Below are positions 36,080 through 43,565 of a stretch of DNA of 64,000 bases, piece by piece. The stretch comes from an uncultured Naasia sp. (lineage in GTDB: Bacteria; Actinomycetota; Actinomycetes; Actinomycetales; Microbacteriaceae), in contig CAJYYA010000002.1 in assembly GCA_913778905.1 (NCBI GenBank), positions 1-64,000 on the forward strand, written 5' to 3'. A program made the translations under genes and the position numbers. The notes beneath the pieces are model-generated. The model did not search any database and had not been told where the DNA came from. It worked only from the letters and a program-made list of their open reading frames with translations. Every line of letters begins with the position of its first letter. Position 1 is the stretch's first letter.

Positions 36080-36141
36080 GTGTCGCCCGCGGGCGACCCG
36101 TCAAGGATAGTGCCGGACCGCACCGCGCCTAGGCTCGACAC

Positions 36142-36369
36142 ATGGCACCGGCACCGATCCTCACCGTTCCCGCCGTCCTCGGCATGACCTTCACCGAGGG
36201 CGAGAAGGTCGCCGCGGCGGCCGGGTTCACACTCGCCTCTCTCGAGGAGGACACCGGCGGGGCCATCACCGTGCAGCTGCCCGCTGCGGAGGCGGAGGTC
36301 GAGAAAGGGTGGACGCGGATCCTGGTGTGGTTCGCGGATCCGAGCGCGGAGGTCGCTGACTCGGAGTAG
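36142..36369 (+). CDS. Single PASTA-like domain protein
   Basis: A 75-residue protein consisting of little more than one PASTA-like fold: VPAVLGMTFTEGEKVAAAAGF, then an acidic loop, then ITVQLPAAEAEVEKGWTRILVWF, which mirrors the VPxVxGM...A..G...V..Q.P..G..V..G..V pattern. PASTA domains usually occur as repeats in kinases or penicillin-binding proteins and bind muropeptides. Here there is no signal peptide or membrane anchor, so the role is unclear. The ATG follows TAGGCT by six bases. Confidence 0.6.
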   Translation: MAPAPILTVPAVLGMTFTEGEKVAAAAGFTLASLEEDTGGAITVQLPAAEAEVEKGWTRILVWFADPSAEVADSE

Positions 36370-36387
36370 CGGGGCGGAGGAGGGCCC

Positions 36388-36490
36388 CTTCATTTCGCTT
36401 CGCTCAATGGGCGGGGCCCCGCCCCTTGAGCGAAGCGAAATGCAGGGCATACCAACCGCCCGCCCATTGAGCGAAGCGAAATGTAGGGCC
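36388..36490. repeat. Palindromic repeat, family A (second locus)
   Basis: One left arm (cttcatttcgcttcgctcaa) and two right arms (ttgagcgaagcgaaatg) of the same family as 41-380, placed just after the PASTA-like gene and before the glycosyltransferase stop. It can form hairpins on either strand and may terminate both genes. Confidence 0.8.
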
Positions 36491-36499
36491 CGCCGCAGC

Positions 36500-37801
36500 T
36501 CAGTTCTCGAGGGCCTCGCGGGCGCGGCGGCGCAGCGAGCGGAACTGCTCGCGCAGCTTGGCCGACAGCGGCGGGAGCTGAGTCACCGGGTCCTCGACGT
36601 CCTCACCGCGGTACAGCTTCTCGAAGACCTTCAGGGTCGTCTCGATGTCGTGCGGTTCGACGATGCGGAGCGACGCGTTCTTCATGACCGCGAGCTCGTC
36701 TTCGGGCAGACGCAGGATCCGCTCCATCCGGTCCGCGAACTCCTGCACATTGCCCGGCTCGAACAGGAAGCCGTTCTCGCCGTCGTGCACGAGGTGCGGA
36801 AGCGCCATGGCATTCGCCGCGACGACGGGCAGGCCGCTGGCCATGGCCTCCATCGTCGAGATGCTCTGCAGCTCGGCGATCGACGGCATCGCGAAGAGAG
36901 TCGCACGGGTGAGAGTGCGGCGGAGCTTGCCGTCGGTCACACGTCCGTGGAAGACGACGCGGTCGGCGATGCCGAGCTTCGACGCGAGGTTCTCGAGGTT
37001 CTTCAGCTGGTCGCCGCCGCCGATGAGATCGACCTTCACGTCGAGGTCGGCGGGCATGATGGCGACGGCCTCGAGGAGCTTGTCGATCTGCTTCTCGCCC
37101 GTGATCCGACCCGTGAAAACGATGCGGTTCTCAGGCTTGGGTTCGAAGTCGGGCGTGTAGTCCGACGCGCGGATGCCGCACGAGACGGAGTGGACGCCGG
37201 TCAGGCCCGTCATCTGCTCGAGGTAGGTGGCGGCCTTGCGGGTGGGCGTGGTGATCTCCGCGGCACGACTGAGGATGCGGGTCGCGTCCTTCCACGTGAG
37301 CGAGATGGCGAGCGGCCACACGAAGCGCGGGAGCGCCGAGTGCTCGATGGCGTTCTCGGGCATGAAGTGGTTGGTCGCGACGATGCGGATGCCGCGCTTC
37401 ATCGCCTCGGTCGAGAACCCGCGACCGGCGAGGAGGTGCGACTGGATGTGGATCACATCGGGCTGCACCTCGTCGAGGATGCGACGCGCATTGTGGTTGA
37501 TGCGCCACGGGTACATGAAGCGCAGCCAGTCGTGGAAGATCCACCGGGCGCTCAGCAGGCGATGCACCCGCACGGAGCGGCCGCTGAGCCGCTCGAACGT
37601 GGCGACCTGGTGATTCGTGTGCGACTGGGCCACGACCTGGACGTCGTGTCCACGCTCGTCGAGCCCGGCGGCGAGGCGTTCCGCGAAGTTGGCGGCGCCG
37701 TTCACATCGGGCGGGAAGGTGTCACAGACGATCAGGACCTTGAGCTTCCCGGGTCCCGGTTCCGTCGTGTTGTCCAGTGGCGCGTCGATGATGTTCCTCA
37801 C
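36500..37801 (-). CDS. Family 4 glycosyltransferase
   Basis: A 433-residue GT-B glycosyltransferase. The N-terminal domain has LIVCDTFPPDVNGAANFAERLAAGL. The C-terminal nucleotide-binding domain has FTGRITGEKQIDKLLEAVAIM, FHGRVTD, and the GT4 acidic motif SIAELQSISTMEAMASGLPVVA. It resembles mannosyltransferases that build phosphatidylinositol mannosides or glycolipids in actinobacteria, but the acceptor is unknown. It starts at GTG 37801, with a long C-terminal basic tail (LRSLRRRAREAL). It follows the DMT transporter gene on the same strand. Confidence 0.9.
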   Translation of the reverse strand: MRNIIDAPLDNTTEPGPGKLKVLIVCDTFPPDVNGAANFAERLAAGLDERGHDVQVVAQSHTNHQVATFERLSGRSVRVHRLLSARWIFHDWLRFMYPWRINHNARRILDEVQPDVIHIQSHLLAGRGFSTEAMKRGIRIVATNHFMPENAIEHSALPRFVWPLAISLTWKDATRILSRAAEITTPTRKAATYLEQMTGLTGVHSVSCGIRASDYTPDFEPKPENRIVFTGRITGEKQIDKLLEAVAIMPADLDVKVDLIGGGDQLKNLENLASKLGIADRVVFHGRVTDGKLRRTLTRATLFAMPSIAELQSISTMEAMASGLPVVAANAMALPHLVHDGENGFLFEPGNVQEFADRMERILRLPEDELAVMKNASLRIVEPHDIETTLKVFEKLYRGEDVEDPVTQLPPLSAKLREQFRSLRRRAREALEN

Positions 37802-37921
37802 GGTCGGCTTGTCGAGTGGGCGCGATCGATCCGTCCACGGTATCCCATGGCCCCCATCCGCCTTCCAAGGAGGCGCGCGCGCCGTGTCCCTGGCACCTTC
37901 GGATATCCGATGGGGAGGAGA

Positions 37922-38836
37922 TCAGCGCTTGATCTGGGGGTGGTGCTTCGCGAGGTCGAAGACCCCGTAGACCGCGATCGCGCCCGCCACGATGAAGGCG
38001 GGGATCGCCCACCACGGCGCGGCCGAGGCCTCGCCGAGGATGACGATGCCGATCCCGACCGCCACCAGCGGGTCGACCACCGTGAGACCTGCGATCACCA
38101 GATCCGGCGGCCCGGACGAATAGGCGGTCTGCACGAAGTAGGCCCCCAGGGCCGCGGCCGCCAGCAGGCCCACGATCGCGAGGATGGAGAGGAACTCGAA
38201 GTCGCCCTGCTGAACCCGGCTGATGACGACCTTCGCGAGCGTGGCCACGAATCCGTAGAGGACGCCCGCGCCGAGGATGTAGAAGATGGCACTGGCTCTG
38301 CGGCGGAACGCGAGGAAGGCGCCGCCCAGGGCGAGGAGGACGACGACGAGGATGATCAGGATCGTGGTCAGCTGCCCCTCCTCGACGGCTTTGTCGACGG
38401 CGGTGAACGCTGCGACCGTCACGAAGAGCGCGACACCACCGACGCAGAACGCGATGGCGCGCTTGGTGGCCTTCGTGAGCTTGCTGTGGGTGACACGAGC
38501 GTTCAGGATCGCCGTGATCACGAGGGCGATAGCCCCGAGCGGCTGCACGACGATGAGCGGCGCGAAGTTGAGGCTGGTGAGCTGCAGCACGATGGCGAGC
38601 CCGAGCATCACTGTTCCGATGACCCATGACGGACGACCCAGAAGCGCGAGGACCTGCTTGCCGCTGAGCCCGTTGACGGCCTGACGACTGCGCGCCTCGA
38701 CCTTGGCGACGCCCCGGTGCTGGAACTGTGCCCCCAATGAGAGGAACACCGCTCCGATCAGGGCGATCGGAATGCCGATCCACTGGGTCGACTGACGGAT
38801 CAGCTCGTTCGAGATCTCGCTGAGGTCGCCTGGCAC
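37922..38836 (-). CDS. DMT-superfamily membrane transporter
   Basis: A 304-residue permease with ten hydrophobic helices in two halves, for example IGIPIALIGAVFLSLGAQFQ, APLIVVQPLGAIALVITAIL, ILGAGVLYGFVATLAKVVIS, and the end PWWAIPAFIVAGAIAVYGVF. The VDPLVAVGIGIVILGE stretch is typical of EamA/DMT carriers and NIPA-like proteins. The substrate is unknown. The GTG at 38836 was chosen because TAGGGT ends seven bases upstream; the frame is open beyond it. A short gap separates it from the glycosyltransferase downstream. Confidence 0.85.
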   Translation of the reverse strand: MPGDLSEISNELIRQSTQWIGIPIALIGAVFLSLGAQFQHRGVAKVEARSRQAVNGLSGKQVLALLGRPSWVIGTVMLGLAIVLQLTSLNFAPLIVVQPLGAIALVITAILNARVTHSKLTKATKRAIAFCVGGVALFVTVAAFTAVDKAVEEGQLTTILIILVVVLLALGGAFLAFRRRASAIFYILGAGVLYGFVATLAKVVISRVQQGDFEFLSILAIVGLLAAAALGAYFVQTAYSSGPPDLVIAGLTVVDPLVAVGIGIVILGEASAAPWWAIPAFIVAGAIAVYGVFDLAKHHPQIKR

Positions 38837-38954
38837 GAGCCCGACCCTAATACAGGCCCCGCACCGCCGTCGGGATGACATGCTCCGTTCGATCATCGAA
38901 GCCCACCATGGACGGACGGGTCGCGCGGCGGCGGTGCCCTATCCTGAACCGGCT

Positions 38955-39521
38955 ATGGCGATTCTCCCCATCATCATCACCGGCAACCCCGTACTCCACA
39001 CCCCCGCGAAGCCGGTGACGGTGTTCGACGACGAGCTGCGCACCCTGGTCGACGACATGTACGAGACCATGCTGGCCGCGCCCGGCGTCGGGCTCGCTGG
39101 CCCCCAGGTGGGCGTCCCGCTGCGGATCTTCGTCTACAACTACCCCGATGACGAGGGCAACGAGCGTCGCGGAGTCGCCATCAATCCTGAGCTGTGGATC
39201 TCCCCCTCACCCGTCGACGAGCCGGACGAGGACGCCGACTCCGAAGGCTGCCTCTCGGTGCCCGGCGAGCGCTTCCCGCTCGTGCGGTCGCAGAAGGCGC
39301 TGCTCCGCGCCGTCGACCTCGATCAGAAGCCGTTCGAGATCGAGGCCGAGGGCTGGTTCGCTCGCATCTTCCAGCACGAGTTCGACCACCTGAACGGCGT
39401 GCTCTATGTCGACCGCCTCGACCTCGTCTACGGACGTCGCGCGGCCAAGGCCGTCCGCCGCGCAGGGTGGGGCACCCCGGGCAACTCCTGGACCCCGGGC
39501 ATCGACGACCTCGAGGGCTGA
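38955..39521 (+). CDS. def: Peptide deformylase
   Basis: Removes the N-formyl group from nascent proteins in the cytoplasm. All three family motifs are present: GVGLAGPQVG at 43-52, EGCLSVPGE with metal-binding Cys99, and QHEFDHLNG with metal ligands His141 and His145 and catalytic Glu142. It has 188 residues, normal for the type I enzymes. The 5' side shows TATCCT nine bases before the ATG. It converges on the AzlD gene, with an inverted repeat between them. Confidence 0.97.
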   Translation: MAILPIIITGNPVLHTPAKPVTVFDDELRTLVDDMYETMLAAPGVGLAGPQVGVPLRIFVYNYPDDEGNERRGVAINPELWISPSPVDEPDEDADSEGCLSVPGERFPLVRSQKALLRAVDLDQKPFEIEAEGWFARIFQHEFDHLNGVLYVDRLDLVYGRRAAKAVRRAGWGTPGNSWTPGIDDLEG

Positions 39522-39547
39522 GTCCCCATCCATCACTGGATCCCCGC

Positions 39548-39615
39548 CGACTGCGGAGTGTTGCGCCCATTGCGGCCTCTCCAACTCTCGCAATCGGCGC
39601 GACACTCAGCAGTCG
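39548..39615. repeat. Imperfect long inverted repeat between def and azlD
   Basis: Arms of 28 bases (starting cgactgcggagtgttgcgcc and its inverse ending acactcagcagtcg) pair with four mismatches around a short loop. It lies between convergent genes and probably terminates both. Its layout resembles the nested repeat at 24677-24759, though the words differ. Confidence 0.8.
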
Positions 39616-39643
39616 CGGGGGATGCGGTAGAGCGGGGCTCGTC

Positions 39644-39949
39644 TCAAGTGAGTGCGCGGATCCCTGCCGCCACGACGGCGGCGACCAGGACCACCACGAC
39701 GAACGGGACGCGCAGGGCGAACAGGATCGCGGCGACGCCCAGCGCCGGGATGCGGGCGTCGAGCACGATCTGCTGACCCGATCCGAGGGTCTGCACCGCG
39801 ATCAGCGCCGCGAGCAGTGACACGGTCACGAGCTCGGCGGTGCGGGCCGTGACCGGGCGCCTCAGCACCGAGGCCGGCACCAGGTAGCCGGCCAGCTTGA
39901 GCGCGAGACACAGGATCGACGCGAGGATCACGACCTGCCAGAGGGTCAC
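39644..39949 (-). CDS. azlD: AzlD-like branched-chain amino acid exporter subunit
   Basis: A 101-residue protein with three hydrophobic helices (LWQVVILASILCLALKLAGYLV, VTVSLLAALIAVQTL, LGVAAILFALRVPFVVVVLVAAVVAAGI). It is the small subunit that pairs with AzlC in branched-chain amino acid efflux. The GTG start overlaps the AzlC stop by four bases, so the two are co-translated. Confidence 0.9.
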   Translation of the reverse strand: MTLWQVVILASILCLALKLAGYLVPASVLRRPVTARTAELVTVSLLAALIAVQTLGSGQQIVLDARIPALGVAAILFALRVPFVVVVLVAAVVAAGIRALT

Positions 39950-40764
39950 GACGCCTCCTCCCCTGCTCTCGAGCCGGCTGCGTCGGCGGGATGCTCCGGG
40001 GGCTGCGGTCCGTCGATCGGCACGGGCCGAACCTCGGCCGCAGCGCGAGGCCGGTTGACGATTCCCACCACGATGCCGACCGCGGCGGCGCAGAGGACCG
40101 GTAGGCCCGGGGTCAGCCACGGCGTGAGGACCGTCGCGACCACTGCCGCGGCGATCGCGACGACCACGGGCTGCAGCTTGGTGAGTCGCGGCCACAGGAG
40201 CCCGAGGAACGCGGCGCCCGCTGCGGCATCGAGGCCGTAGGCGCTGACGTCCCCCAGAGCGTCGCCGAGCAGCGCGCCCAGGAGGGTCGTGAGATTCCAG
40301 CCGATGTAGACCGCCACCCCCGTGACCCAGAACCCGCGGGATCGCGAACGCGGCGTCGTTCCCGCGGTCGCGACCGCGGTCGACTCGTCGATCGTCAGCC
40401 ACGCCTCGGCGACGCGGTGCCAGAATCCGCCGGCGAGCAGGGGCTTCATGCGGATGCCGTAGAGCGAGTTGCGGGCTCCGAGGAGTCCGGCGCTGAGGAT
40501 GGCGCTGGGCCCGGCTGCGATGCCGCCCGCCGCGATGACGCCGACGAGCGCGAACTGGGATCCGCCGGTGAACATGAGGAGGCTGAGGACGCACGTCTGC
40601 CAGACGTCGAGGCCGGCGGCCACCGCGAGCGCGCCGAAGGAGACTCCGTAGGCGGCGGTGGCCACGCCGACCGCGATCCCGTCGCGCGTCGCCCGGCGGA
40701 CCGCCAGGGCGTCGGCGTCGGCGGCTCCCCCGGACTCGATGGCCGGGCCGGACACGTCCGTCAT
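39946..40764 (-). CDS. azlC: AzlC-family transporter
   Basis: A 272-residue permease for branched-chain amino acid export. The family core is present: GIAVGVATAAYGVSFGALAVAAGL, LMFTGGSQFALVGVIAAGG, LGARNSLYGIRMKPLL, and DESTAVATA. About six or seven helices are visible and a Pro/Ala-rich tail follows. It is the upstream partner of AzlD. Confidence 0.93.
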   Translation of the reverse strand: MTDVSGPAIESGGAADADALAVRRATRDGIAVGVATAAYGVSFGALAVAAGLDVWQTCVLSLLMFTGGSQFALVGVIAAGGIAAGPSAILSAGLLGARNSLYGIRMKPLLAGGFWHRVAEAWLTIDESTAVATAGTTPRSRSRGFWVTGVAVYIGWNLTTLLGALLGDALGDVSAYGLDAAAGAAFLGLLWPRLTKLQPVVVAIAAAVVATVLTPWLTPGLPVLCAAAVGIVVGIVNRPRAAAEVRPVPIDGPQPPEHPADAAGSRAGEEAS

Positions 40765-40904
40765 CGACGAACGCCCGACTCGGGTCGCGACAGACGGAGG
40801 GCGAGTGCAGGCATCGCTTCACCTTATTGATGGCGCGCCGCGGGTCCTGTCGGGGGTGTCGACAAAGATGGCCATCGACGGTTGTCGACGGATGGGGGTA
40901 CCAG

Positions 40905-41243
40905 GTGGACGGATTCGACCCCGCGACGGCACTCGCCGGCGCCGCTCGTGACGCGGCCGAGGCCCTGCGCTCGACGGGCGCCGACATCGACAGCATCCTC
41001 GACGCGCGCCGCGACTCCTCGACGGACGACGAGCACGATCCCGAGGGCGCGACACTGGCATTCGAACGCTCGCAGGCCGACTCCCTGCGCCTCGCGGCGC
41101 TGTCCCGGCTCGACGAGATCGACGCGGCTCGCGCGCGGCTCATGACGGGGCGATACGGGTTCTGCGAGGTGTGCGGTGAGCCCATACCCCGGGCACGGCT
41201 CGAGATCAGGCCGTGGGCCGCTCGGTGCGTGCACCACGCCTGA
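40905..41243 (+). CDS. TraR/DksA-type zinc-finger protein
   Basis: A 112-residue protein with a coiled-coil body (residues ~10-75, ALAGAARDAAEALRS to DEIDAARARLMTGRYG) and a C-terminal zinc finger CEVCGEPIPRARLEIRPWAARCVHH. The fourth ligand, usually Cys, seems replaced by His. DksA proteins bind the secondary channel of RNA polymerase. I place the start at GTG 40905; upstream in-frame codons (from 40827) give a Trp/Arg-rich tail unlike the family. Confidence 0.82.
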   Translation: MDGFDPATALAGAARDAAEALRSTGADIDSILDARRDSSTDDEHDPEGATLAFERSQADSLRLAALSRLDEIDAARARLMTGRYGFCEVCGEPIPRARLEIRPWAARCVHHA

Positions 41244-41333
41244 GACGGGCCGCCGCCCCGATGTGATCGGACCGTGACCTGATCCTCAGGTCAATCCCGA
41301 GCGACGACGGATGCGCTCACGTAGCCTCGTCGC

Positions 41334-41603
41334 GTGGGCTCGGGAAATCTGATCATGCTGTGGGTGGGGCTCGGCGCGTTGGCGCTGCTGCTCTTCATCC
41401 TGGTCTGCCTCGCGCTCTTCGTCGTGGTCCGCGCGGGAGTGCTCTCCGCCCTCCGTGCTCACGCCCGCGAGGAGCGCCGCCGGGTGCGCACCGGTGCCAT
41501 CGATCTCGTGGCCCGGCAGGCCGACCCGCTCCCCCGCACCGACGCGATCTCGAAGCACGCGGCACCCGAGCCGTCCGCGTCGCCGGTTCACGCCGCATCC
41601 TGA
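41334..41603 (+). CDS. Small single-helix membrane protein
   Basis: An 89-residue protein of unknown function. One transmembrane helix (residues ~6-34, IMLWVGLGALALLLFILVCLALFVVV) is followed by a basic cytoplasmic stretch EERRRVRTG and a Ser/Pro-rich tail. The GTG has TAGCCT ending six bases upstream. It is the last chromosomal gene before the prophage. Confidence 0.65.
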   Translation: MGSGNLIMLWVGLGALALLLFILVCLALFVVVRAGVLSALRAHAREERRRVRTGAIDLVARQADPLPRTDAISKHAAPEPSASPVHAAS

Positions 41604-41674
41604 TCGGCTCTCCTCCCGTGCGAATCGGCTGCGACCCGATCCGCACCTGCCGCGGATTTGCCCGCGCGCATGAC

Positions 41675-41708
41675 AGAAGCCCCGGACCCATACGGATCCG
41701 GGGCTTCT
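41675..41708. terminator. Terminator, formerly downstream of tRNA-Asn
   Basis: Perfect arms agaagccccgga and tccggggcttct flank a 10-base loop. Before prophage insertion this would have sat just beyond the tRNA-Asn 3' end; it is now 17.5 kb away, beside attL. It may also end the 41334 gene. Confidence 0.85.
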
Positions 41709-41733
41709 CTCGCGTTTCCACCGAAGTGGTTGT

Positions 41734-41769
41734 CGCTCCCCGGCTTGGACTCGAACCAAGAACCTGCCG
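41734..41769. other. attL core (prophage left attachment site)
   Basis: A 36-base block beginning cgctccccggcttggactcg is identical to 59297-59332. It corresponds to the 3' half of tRNA-Asn (T arm and acceptor end). Left of it is chromosome; right of it is phage sequence. Confidence 0.95.
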
Positions 41770-41891
41770 ATAAGCACAGGTTACAGGCGAAGGTCATCCC
41801 GTTCAGGGGGCGGGCTAGGACGCTTGAGCATATCCGGGACGACATGCCCGTCAACCCCGTGGTGGTCCTCGCGGATCGGGTCGCGTCATAA
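41734..41891 (+). pseudogene. Orphan 3' end of the phage repressor gene (attL side)
   Basis: This frame continues the repressor reading frame across the attachment core and past it for 40 codons: D K H R L Q A K V, then IPFRGRARTLEHIRDD, then MPVNPVVVLADRVAS and TAA. In the lysogen it is cut off from its own start and only becomes part of a gene in the excised circular phage. An in-frame ATG at 41658 lies in chromosomal sequence and is probably not used. The TAA overlaps the ATG of the next gene by one base, evidence that this frame is translated in the phage. Confidence 0.85.
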
Positions 41892-42088
41892 TGCCCGTCT
41901 GCACCTGCTGGCGGCTCCGCCCTGACCACACGCACGGCGTAGGCCCAATCCGTTGCGCCCTTTGGACACCGCCCACCATCGAGCTACCCGCATTCGTGCC
42001 CGCCGTCGAGACCAAACCCCTACCCGTGTTCTCGTCTCAGGCAGGGCTTGCGGCGCTCGCCGGACTCGCCCCGAAGGTGCGGCCGTGA
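41891..42088 (+). CDS. Small phage protein between repressor and integrase
   Basis: A 65-residue protein of unknown function. The N-terminal part has three cysteines and a histidine (CTCWRLRPDHTHGVGPIRCALW), possibly a metal site; the rest is Pro/Ala-rich. Its ATG overlaps the stop of the extended repressor frame (TAATG), and its own end overlaps the next start (GTGA). The tight coupling on both sides supports it as a real gene transcribed from the repressor promoter in the circular phage. Confidence 0.6.
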   Translation: MPVCTCWRLRPDHTHGVGPIRCALWTPPTIELPAFVPAVETKPLPVFSSQAGLAALAGLAPKVRP

Positions 42089-42351
42089 GCGTCGAGACGC
42101 CGGAGTTCCTCGGCATGGTCCGGCGCATGCTGCGCGCGGCCGGGAAGCGCGTGGCCGACGCCGACGAGGAGGAGTTGCGGCAACTCGTCGCCATGCGCGA
42201 GGAGCTCGATATCGCTATCACCGCGGCCGTGCAGGGCCAGAACGCTCGGGGCGTGTCGTGGGCCAAGATCGGGGAGGCCACCGGCATGGCGAGGCAGTCG
42301 GCGCACGCCCGGTGGGGGAGCAACTCACGGGCTTACGGGTTGACCGGGTGA
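42085..42351 (+). CDS. Helix-turn-helix phage protein
   Basis: An 88-residue protein. The helical N-terminus (TPEFLGMVRRMLRAAGKRVADADEEELRQLVAMREEL) is followed by a clear helix-turn-helix, GVSWAKIGEATGMARQSAHARWG. It may bind DNA as a regulator or recombination accessory. It starts at GTG 42085, overlapping the preceding gene, and ends 53 bases before the integrase. Confidence 0.75.
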   Translation: MSVETPEFLGMVRRMLRAAGKRVADADEEELRQLVAMREELDIAITAAVQGQNARGVSWAKIGEATGMARQSAHARWGSNSRAYGLTG

Positions 42352-42366
42352 CGACTGTGTTAGCGT
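42340..42366 (+). promoter_or_regulatory. Putative integrase promoter
   Basis: TTGACC and TAGCGT are separated by 15 bases, shorter than ideal, in the gap before the integrase. It could maintain some integrase expression in the lysogen. Confidence 0.4.
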
Positions 42367-42404
42367 CACGGTCCCCTTTCTCGTCCCCGCGAGGAGAACC
42401 CACC

Positions 42405-43241
42405 ATGCACGAAGAAGTCATGGCCGCATTTGCCACTCACCTCGGCGCAACGCGCTCACCCACCACCACCCACGCCTACCTAGGGCAGATCACCCGCCTA
42501 CGCCGACGCCACCCCGACCTGCTCGCCGTCACCCTGACCGACCTAGAACGCCACCTGGCCGACCGGCGCACCACCCACGCCCCGGAGTCCCGCAAGGCAT
42601 TCAGGACGGCCGTCCGCGCCTTCTACCGATGGACCGAGAAGACCGGCCTGACCCCCGACAACCCGGCCGCCGAGCTCGAGCCCATCCCGGTACCGTTCCG
42701 GCTCGCCCGGATCGCGAACGATGACGCCCTGGAATCGGCCCTCATCCGCGCGTCGGCGCGCGACAAGGCACTCATCCTGCTCGGCCGCCTGGCAGGGCTC
42801 CGCCTGACCGAGATGACGACGCTGCGCCTCGACCACCGGCACGGCCGCCGCCTCCACATCCGCGGCAAGGGAGAGAAGGAACGCATGGTGCCCGTACACG
42901 ACGAGCTCGGATGGGCGCTCAGCAACCTCGAGCGGGCCAACCTCGAACGCGAAGCCCCCTCGGCCTACTACTTCCCCGGCGCGCACGGAGCACCCCACAT
43001 GCACCCCCAGTCGGTCAACAAGGCCATAACCAGGGCCACCGGGTGCAACCCCCACGCGCTCCGCCATGCGGCCGCTACGGCGTTCTTCGAGTCGGTCGGC
43101 CGCGACATCGAGGCCACCGCCCGGTACCTCGGACACTCGTCCGTCGAGACAACCCGGCGCTACCTGCACCTCGGATTCGACCGACTCGAGGAAGGCGTCG
43201 GCGGCATGGGACTGCGCCCGTCGCTGCGCGCACTCAGGTAG
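42405..43241 (+). CDS. int: Tyrosine-recombinase integrase
   Basis: A 278-residue site-specific recombinase. The SAM-like N-terminal core-binding part covers ~1-90. The catalytic set is complete: Arg133 (LAGLRLTEM), Lys155 (HIRGKGEKER), His217 and Arg220 (NPHALRHAA), His244 (YLGHSS) and nucleophile Tyr253 (TTRRYLHL). It is short, with little room for an arm-binding domain. It presumably recombines the 36-base core with tRNA-Asn. A GAGGAG site precedes the ATG. It is the last gene of the rightward phage module and is followed by a terminator. Confidence 0.95.
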   Translation: MHEEVMAAFATHLGATRSPTTTHAYLGQITRLRRRHPDLLAVTLTDLERHLADRRTTHAPESRKAFRTAVRAFYRWTEKTGLTPDNPAAELEPIPVPFRLARIANDDALESALIRASARDKALILLGRLAGLRLTEMTTLRLDHRHGRRLHIRGKGEKERMVPVHDELGWALSNLERANLEREAPSAYYFPGAHGAPHMHPQSVNKAITRATGCNPHALRHAAATAFFESVGRDIEATARYLGHSSVETTRRYLHLGFDRLEEGVGGMGLRPSLRALR

Positions 43242-43255
43242 CCCGGATACGGCGA

Positions 43256-43290
43256 GCGCCCCGGCCACCTCGAGAGGCGCGCCGGGGCGC
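43256..43290. terminator. Terminator between integrase and lysis genes
   Basis: Arms gcgccccgg and ccggggcgc flank a 17-base loop containing further complementarity. It lies between converging transcripts (integrase rightward, lysis cassette leftward). Confidence 0.8.
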
Positions 43291-43306
43291 TGTTGCGAGG
43301 GCCGAG

Positions 43307-43555
43307 TCAGCGCCGGGTGACGGCGAGGGCCTTGAGGAAGGCGAGCGCCCCGGCCATGACGGACACGGCGGCGAGGCTGAGGAGGTCGACGTGGAGGAGG
43401 TTGGGCGCGACTGCCCCGACCCCCAGGTAGGCGATTGCCCCCTGAGCCGTGGTGGAGACCACGCGGTCGGCTGTGTCCTTCCACCATTCGGCGCTGTACT
43501 TGCCGACAGCGACGGCCTCGAGTACGGCGTAGGGCTCTTCGATTGCGTGGGACAT
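43307..43555 (-). CDS. Phage holin (r1t-like)
   Basis: An 82-residue protein. A soluble start (SAEWWKDTADRVVSTTAQGAIAYLG) leads into two hydrophobic segments, the second being LLSLAAVSVMAGALAFLKALAV. The W..D..DR.V...AQ pattern fits the phage r1t holin family. Likely forms membrane lesions releasing endolysin. AAGGAT precedes the ATG. Last gene of the leftward late operon. Confidence 0.75.
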   Translation of the reverse strand: MSHAIEEPYAVLEAVAVGKYSAEWWKDTADRVVSTTAQGAIAYLGVGAVAPNLLHVDLLSLAAVSVMAGALAFLKALAVTRR

Positions 43556-43565
43556 GGAGATCCTT

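Noticed and set aside
36407-38629. A 740-codon open frame on the plus strand
   Set aside because: It is antisense to the glycosyltransferase and DMT transporter genes, which carry clear family motifs; such shadows are common at this GC content.
41658-41733. Start of a 77-residue gene at ATG 41658
   Set aside because: The first 25 codons lie in chromosomal sequence over a terminator hairpin; only the part from the attachment core is phage-derived and belongs to the repressor frame.
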